This document shows, in pieces, positions 15,212 through 17,991 of a DNA stretch of 17,991 bases. Source of the DNA: an uncultured Romboutsia sp. (lineage in GTDB: Bacteria > Bacillota > Clostridia > Peptostreptococcales > Peptostreptococcaceae); the NCBI GenBank assembly GCA_937907205.1, contig CALESE010000090.1:1-17991 (forward strand), in the 5' to 3' direction. Under the pieces are notes generated by a model, which did not search any database, was not told the DNA's origin, and saw only the letters and a list, made by a program, of their open reading frames with translations. Numbering within the stretch: position 1 is the stretch's first letter; the number at the start of each line of letters is the position of its first letter. The position numbers and the translations under genes are program-made.

Positions 15212-16207
15212 TTAATAATTTGGATTAGGAATTTGTTCAACTTTATCTAATGTTCCATACTTATTCAAGTATTTTTTAAAGTCTTCATGCTTGATTTTGA
15301 ATATAATACGATCACCATTCTTACGAAGCAATCCATCTGGTGTCTTCAATACAAGACCTTCTGCTACATAACTATCATCTTCTGCTAATGGATCCTTGAA
15401 ACCCTTCTTAACATAATCAATAGCTTCATCAATAGTAAACCGACCAATACTGATTACCTTAGGAATACCAATTTCATCAAGAATGACATCTCGTTGTGGT
15501 ACATTCAAATAAACTGAAGAACCATCACGGTTAGTTACCTTAACATCAAAAGCTCTGAAGCTTACACTATCCTTAAGGTATCGACAACCAGACTTACCAA
15601 TCTTCTTACCATAACCTTCACCATAGATAGTGAACATCTTAGGCAATGTACAATTCTCTTCATCAACTATATAGTCATCAACAACGATGGCATCTGGATC
15701 ATTAAATGGCTTCTGATTAAGAGTATGGGAACCACACTTCTTAATATATCCACGTTCAAGCATCCAATCGACATTCTCTTGAATGTTCAATCCAGTTTCA
15801 AAATCTCTTGTACAAATATAAGATTCTGGAAGTCTGAATGCTTTAAAAATCTTACCTACAAGGTCGCCATTACCTTCTAGCTTCTTACCATCAGATGAAA
15901 CATAAGTCTTCCACATGAAATCATCAAGCATAGGTGGAATATTAGCATTATCTGTCTTACCCTTAATAGCAATTCCACATGACAATGATACAGTACCATT
16001 ACAAAGCCTATCTGTAATCTGTGGATAAACCTCAATACGCATGTTTGTACCATCAATCTTGATAGTAGCATCAAACTTACAATTTCTCAACCATTCAAAC
16101 TCAGGAAGAGTAAAACTATCATAAGGCATGATAATGTTGTTTATATCACGCTTGAAGATTGTATTAATCTTCTGATATGTATTTTCCGATCTCTTTTGCT
16201 TTCCCAT
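15212..16207 (-). CDS. RNA ligase (Rnl2-like nucleotidyltransferase)
   Basis: A 331-residue ATP-dependent RNA ligase that would join 3'-OH and 5'-phosphate RNA ends through a lysyl-AMP intermediate. Nucleotidyltransferase motifs appear in order: motif I KIDGTN with Lys50 as the adenylated residue, motif III IYGEGYGKKIGK at 194-205, motif IIIa FRAFDV at 217-222, motif IV EGLVLK at 283-288 and motif V IFKIKH at 302-307. The region between motifs I and III is longer than in T4 Rnl2 and may hold an insertion. The MGKQKRS start has an AAATTAAATAAATC leader. Phage RNA ligases typically repair tRNAs cut by host defence nucleases. The HAD phosphatase gene in the same cluster may supply the end-healing step. 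I am confident of the ligase family; the exact subfamily is less sure. Confidence 0.85.
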   Translation of the reverse strand: MGKQKRSENTYQKINTIFKRDINNIIMPYDSFTLPEFEWLRNCKFDATIKIDGTNMRIEVYPQITDRLCNGTVSLSCGIAIKGKTDNANIPPMLDDFMWKTYVSSDGKKLEGNGDLVGKIFKAFRLPESYICTRDFETGLNIQENVDWMLERGYIKKCGSHTLNQKPFNDPDAIVVDDYIVDEENCTLPKMFTIYGEGYGKKIGKSGCRYLKDSVSFRAFDVKVTNRDGSSVYLNVPQRDVILDEIGIPKVISIGRFTIDEAIDYVKKGFKDPLAEDDSYVAEGLVLKTPDGLLRKNGDRIIFKIKHEDFKKYLNKYGTLDKVEQIPNPNY

Positions 16208-16227
16208 GATTTATTTAATTTAAAATT

Positions 16228-16497
16228 TTAATCTCCTTCTCTAGATACAATCTCAAGATTTGGAATAGTCACCTTGACCAATTGTTTTGGACATCTAAGA
16301 CAAGTACCTGATTCATAAACTTGAATTGGATCATTATCTGTTTCATTATTAAATTGACTATTACGAATCAATGAACGAATTTTTACTTTAGTAGGACAGA
16401 ACTTCATGATATAACCAAGGTGAGTATCTGTTTGCTGGTCACCATAAACTACAACATCACCTATATTCAAATGATTGTTTAAAACATCTCTATACAT
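16228..16497 (-). CDS. Hypothetical small protein, possibly SH3-like barrel
   Basis: An 89-residue protein I cannot assign. NIGDVVVYGDQQTDTHLGYIMKFCPTKVKIRSL looks like successive beta strands of a small barrel, a style common in phage accessory proteins that bind nucleic acid or regulate. Two cysteines (CLRC, near residues 66-69) are too few for a zinc site alone, though a third lies at FCP. It is separated by 11 bases from the WYL_2-like gene upstream and 20 bases from the RNA ligase gene downstream, so it is part of the same transcript. Confidence 0.6.
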   Translation of the reverse strand: MYRDVLNNHLNIGDVVVYGDQQTDTHLGYIMKFCPTKVKIRSLIRNSQFNNETDNDPIQVYESGTCLRCPKQLVKVTIPNLEIVSREGD

Positions 16498-16508
16498 AAT
16501 AAATGAAT

Positions 16509-16793
16509 TTAAATGAACATATCATCTGATTCCTTTGTCTCAATAGAAACCAATGATTCCTCCCGAAATGAACGCCAAGCTGACTTGTCTAAATCAAAGT
16601 AAGCAATCACTCCAGTCTTTGGAGTACCTTTACCTGATGGAATAGCACCTTCATCAATAGATTCAATCTTATCCATCTTTTTTGTACCACGGGCATGTCT
16701 AAGTTCACCATTCTTCTTTTTAAATGTAAAATTAACTACATCTTCTGTCTTAAGAAGACGATTCAATTTCTGTTGCAAACTTTCTTTAACCAT
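16509..16793 (-). CDS. WYL_2-like (DUF2693-type) small protein
   Basis: A 94-residue protein resembling the WYL_2/DUF2693 family of Sm/SH3-like barrels. The key pattern is FTFKKKNGELRHARGTKK at 23-40, then GVIAYFDLDKSAWRSFREESL at about 61-81; the YFDLDKxAWRSFR block is the most typical part. WYL-type domains bind ligands or nucleic acid and often regulate, but the small phage versions have no assigned function. It is the first gene after a 124-base gap carrying a promoter-like element and a palindrome, so it probably starts a transcript that includes the RNA ligase and DUF4406 genes. Confidence 0.65.
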   Translation of the reverse strand: MVKESLQQKLNRLLKTEDVVNFTFKKKNGELRHARGTKKMDKIESIDEGAIPSGKGTPKTGVIAYFDLDKSAWRSFREESLVSIETKESDDMFI

Positions 16794-16855
16794 TTTTCTT
16801 TATTTAAGGATTTATAACGTATTTTATTAATATTAACTTATTTATTGTTTACATA

Positions 16856-16871
16856 TAAAATATAGAAATAA
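16856..16871 (-). promoter_or_regulatory. Candidate promoter element for the ligase cluster
   Basis: TAAAATATAGAAATAA is an exact 16-base repeat of 1176-1191. On the minus strand the core is TTCTATATTTTA, about 65 bases upstream of the WYL_2-like gene's ATG and just downstream of a perfect palindrome. Promoter function is inferred from the repeat and position. Confidence 0.4.
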
Positions 16872-16892
16872 ATGATAGAATTTCAAAATTAA

Positions 16893-16912
16893 TGAACATA
16901 ATATTATGTTCA
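16893..16912 (-). terminator. Perfect 20-base palindrome after the membrane-protein gene
   Basis: TGAACATAATATTATGTTCA reads identically on both strands. It lies 5 bases past the stop of the 104-residue membrane-protein gene and is followed on the minus strand by TTAATTTTG. It may form a weak AT-rich terminator hairpin or serve as an operator for a dimeric regulator next to the promoter-like element. The sequence cannot decide between these. Confidence 0.45.
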
Positions 16913-16917
16913 AGAAG

Positions 16918-17232
16918 TTATTTTGATAAAGTCTTTACTTCTTCTACATTTATCTTAGGCATTATATATAAAGTATCTTTATGATTTCCAAGAAAGTAAA
17001 TGTTGTCATTTGTTTGTCCATAAATGACAGAGGTGGCATTCACTTTATTCTTTGTTCCATCTTTATAAGTTACTTCAAATGTGGTCAACATCTTATGTAC
17101 AGGAATTTCACCAACATAAGGATCATAAGTATATTTGGTTTGGGTACCTATGATACATCTGGTATACCCTAAATATAAGAACAAAGATGCAAAGAAAATT
17201 ATTGCAAAATTTCGTATTGGCTTATCACTCAT
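16918..17232 (-). CDS. Small membrane-anchored protein
   Basis: A 104-residue protein with one hydrophobic segment at about 8-23 (FAIIFFASLFLYLGYT) preceded by a Lys/Arg-containing N terminus, giving a likely N-in single-pass anchor. There is no lipobox or convincing signal-peptidase site. The remaining 80 residues are polar and beta-rich (TTFEVTYKDGTKNKVNATSVIYG), probably outside the inner membrane. It overlaps the HAD phosphatase gene by 8 bases, so it is translated with it. Function is unknown; candidates are superinfection exclusion or envelope modification, but nothing specific is visible. Confidence 0.6.
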   Translation of the reverse strand: MSDKPIRNFAIIFFASLFLYLGYTRCIIGTQTKYTYDPYVGEIPVHKMLTTFEVTYKDGTKNKVNATSVIYGQTNDNIYFLGNHKDTLYIMPKINVEEVKTLSK

Positions 17233-17911
17233 AGGATTTCGTAGTATAGTTATACATCAATATTCTGTCACCAAAAGAAAAGTCAAATTTCTCTTTCCAA
17301 GCTTCCTTCTTGTGTTGAATCTTCAAAAAATGACATTTCAATTTAATTAAATCATCATAGGTCAATCCATGTTCTGGATCTGTTTGTATAAGTCTTGGAA
17401 ATTGCTCTATCAACATATCTGTATCATCATCAACAATCATATAATAAGAAGGTTTGAACTCATCAACCCATACTTTGATTTCATCACCACGACACCAACG
17501 CTTACCATTTGTTCTACCTGAATTCAATCTGCAAGTTTGCCCTATGATATAAGGAGATATCTTATTCAAATATGGTATACTATCTAAAGATTTGAATGTT
17601 TCATAGATATTACCAGACCTTCTCCAAGATGATGATAATACCAACATAAAACCTGTTGATTGCAAAAATTCAATTAATATATCAACCGCTTTTGGATCAC
17701 ACAAATTATTATAATTAGGATTTGGATTCTTGTACAATTCTTCTGCCCAATCACTACTATTCAATACTCCATCAATATCAAGAAATATGATAGGAGTACA
17801 ACATTTTTCTTTCCAATCCGCGTCAACAATACCTGCATAATTAGTTAGCCAATTTCGATTTTTTGGATTCTTTGGGTATATGAAAACTGGATTATTATTA
17901 CGATATGCCAT
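17225..17911 (-). CDS. HAD-family phosphatase of the RNA-repair (Swiss Army Knife) type
   Basis: A 228-residue HAD phosphatase. Motif I is FLDIDGVLN with Asp45 as nucleophile and Asp47 as acid/base. Motif II is VLSSSWRR at 91-98. A basic RGDEIKVWVDE block lies at 141-151, and the acidic motif IV is MIVDDDTDM at 158-166. The SSSWR plus RGxEI-xW and VDDD layout is that of the HAD domain described in Swiss Army Knife RNA-repair proteins, so it may remove 2',3'-cyclic or 3'-phosphates from cleaved RNA before ligation. Nucleotide dephosphorylation is an alternative. About 40 N-terminal residues precede the domain and 45 basic/aromatic ones follow. It overlaps the membrane-protein gene downstream and lies 5 bases from the partial gene upstream. 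Confidence 0.78.
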   Translation of the reverse strand: MAYRNNNPVFIYPKNPKNRNWLTNYAGIVDADWKEKCCTPIIFLDIDGVLNSSDWAEELYKNPNPNYNNLCDPKAVDILIEFLQSTGFMLVLSSSWRRSGNIYETFKSLDSIPYLNKISPYIIGQTCRLNSGRTNGKRWCRGDEIKVWVDEFKPSYYMIVDDDTDMLIEQFPRLIQTDPEHGLTYDDLIKLKCHFLKIQHKKEAWKEKFDFSFGDRILMYNYTTKSYE

Positions 17912-17916
17912 AATTT

Positions 17917-17991
17917 TTACTTCTCTACTTCTTTGTATTTTCTTTTCAAAAATAATACAAACTTATCATCATACATGTGTTCTACACTAAA
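17917..17991 (-). CDS. C-terminal end of a gene cut by the window edge
   Basis: An open frame enters from the right edge and runs 24 codons to a TAA at 17917-17919, giving FSVEHMYDDKFVLFLKRKYK and then EVEK. The stop lies 5 bases before the ATG of the HAD gene, the spacing seen elsewhere in this operon, and the residues (charged, amphipathic, Lys-rich) look like a normal C-terminal helix. Too little is present to assign a function. Confidence 0.5.
   Translation of the reverse strand, partial: FSVEHMYDDKFVLFLKRKYKEVEK

Noticed and set aside
85..17911. No gene here appears to end in TAG, which raised the idea of TAG recoding as in some gut phages.
   Set aside because: TAA dominates with a few TGA, as expected in AT-rich DNA. 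The long reading frames are intact under the standard code with no in-frame TAG, so there is no positive evidence for recoding.
1..17991. Looked for insertion sequences, integrase or transposase genes, attachment sites and CRISPR repeats.
   Set aside because: No transposase or integrase motifs, flanking inverted repeats with target duplications, or regularly spaced repeats were seen.

Overview
The window looks like part of the genome of a large, AT-rich, tailed double-stranded DNA phage, probably a myovirus of the T4-like or jumbo type, infecting a Bacteroidota host. The phage assignment rests on a T4 gene 1-type deoxynucleoside monophosphate kinase, a dUTPase, a primase-helicase, an RNA ligase, several large virion-type proteins, and dense gene packing with ATGA overlaps. 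The host inference is weaker. It rests on starts preceded by A/T-rich leaders with no recognisable Shine-Dalgarno sequence, a TAnnTTTG box, and a primase domain resembling those common in Bacteroides elements. No tRNA, rRNA, CRISPR array or insertion sequence was seen.

Left block (1-8485, all minus strand, read right to left): a 1217-residue primase-SF2 helicase, a dUTPase with a large insertion, a small helical unknown, a 767-residue virion-type protein and a dNMP kinase with an unexplained C-terminal extension. Hairpins separate several of these genes. A short element reading CTATATT on the minus strand recurs ahead of the transcription units.

Centre (8486-8810): a divergent control region of about 325 bases with no gene. 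It holds a TAnnTTTG box, a T4-late-promoter-like TATAAATA, and a GC-richer, foldable stretch that would form the 5' leader of the rightward operon.

Rightward block (8811-14484, plus strand): three virion-type genes, including one of 1161 residues, then two genes joined by ATGA overlaps. Both of these start with the same peptide, MKSLTNYI, followed by x-Glu and a small residue. This closely resembles the 10-residue capsid-targeting leader of T4 internal proteins, which the prohead protease removes. The second protein is a divergent nucleoside diphosphate kinase that keeps the catalytic histidine motif. A 47-residue zinc-ribbon gene and a perfect hairpin terminator end the block.

Right block (14499-17991, minus strand): a DUF4406-type protein, several small unknowns, an RNA ligase, a WYL_2-like protein, a membrane-anchored protein, a HAD phosphatase of the RNA-repair type and the tail of one more gene. 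The ligase and phosphatase may act together in RNA end repair. The kinases, the dUTPase and perhaps the DUF4406 protein would serve dNTP supply. The most unusual feature is an NDP kinase that appears to carry a capsid-packaging leader.
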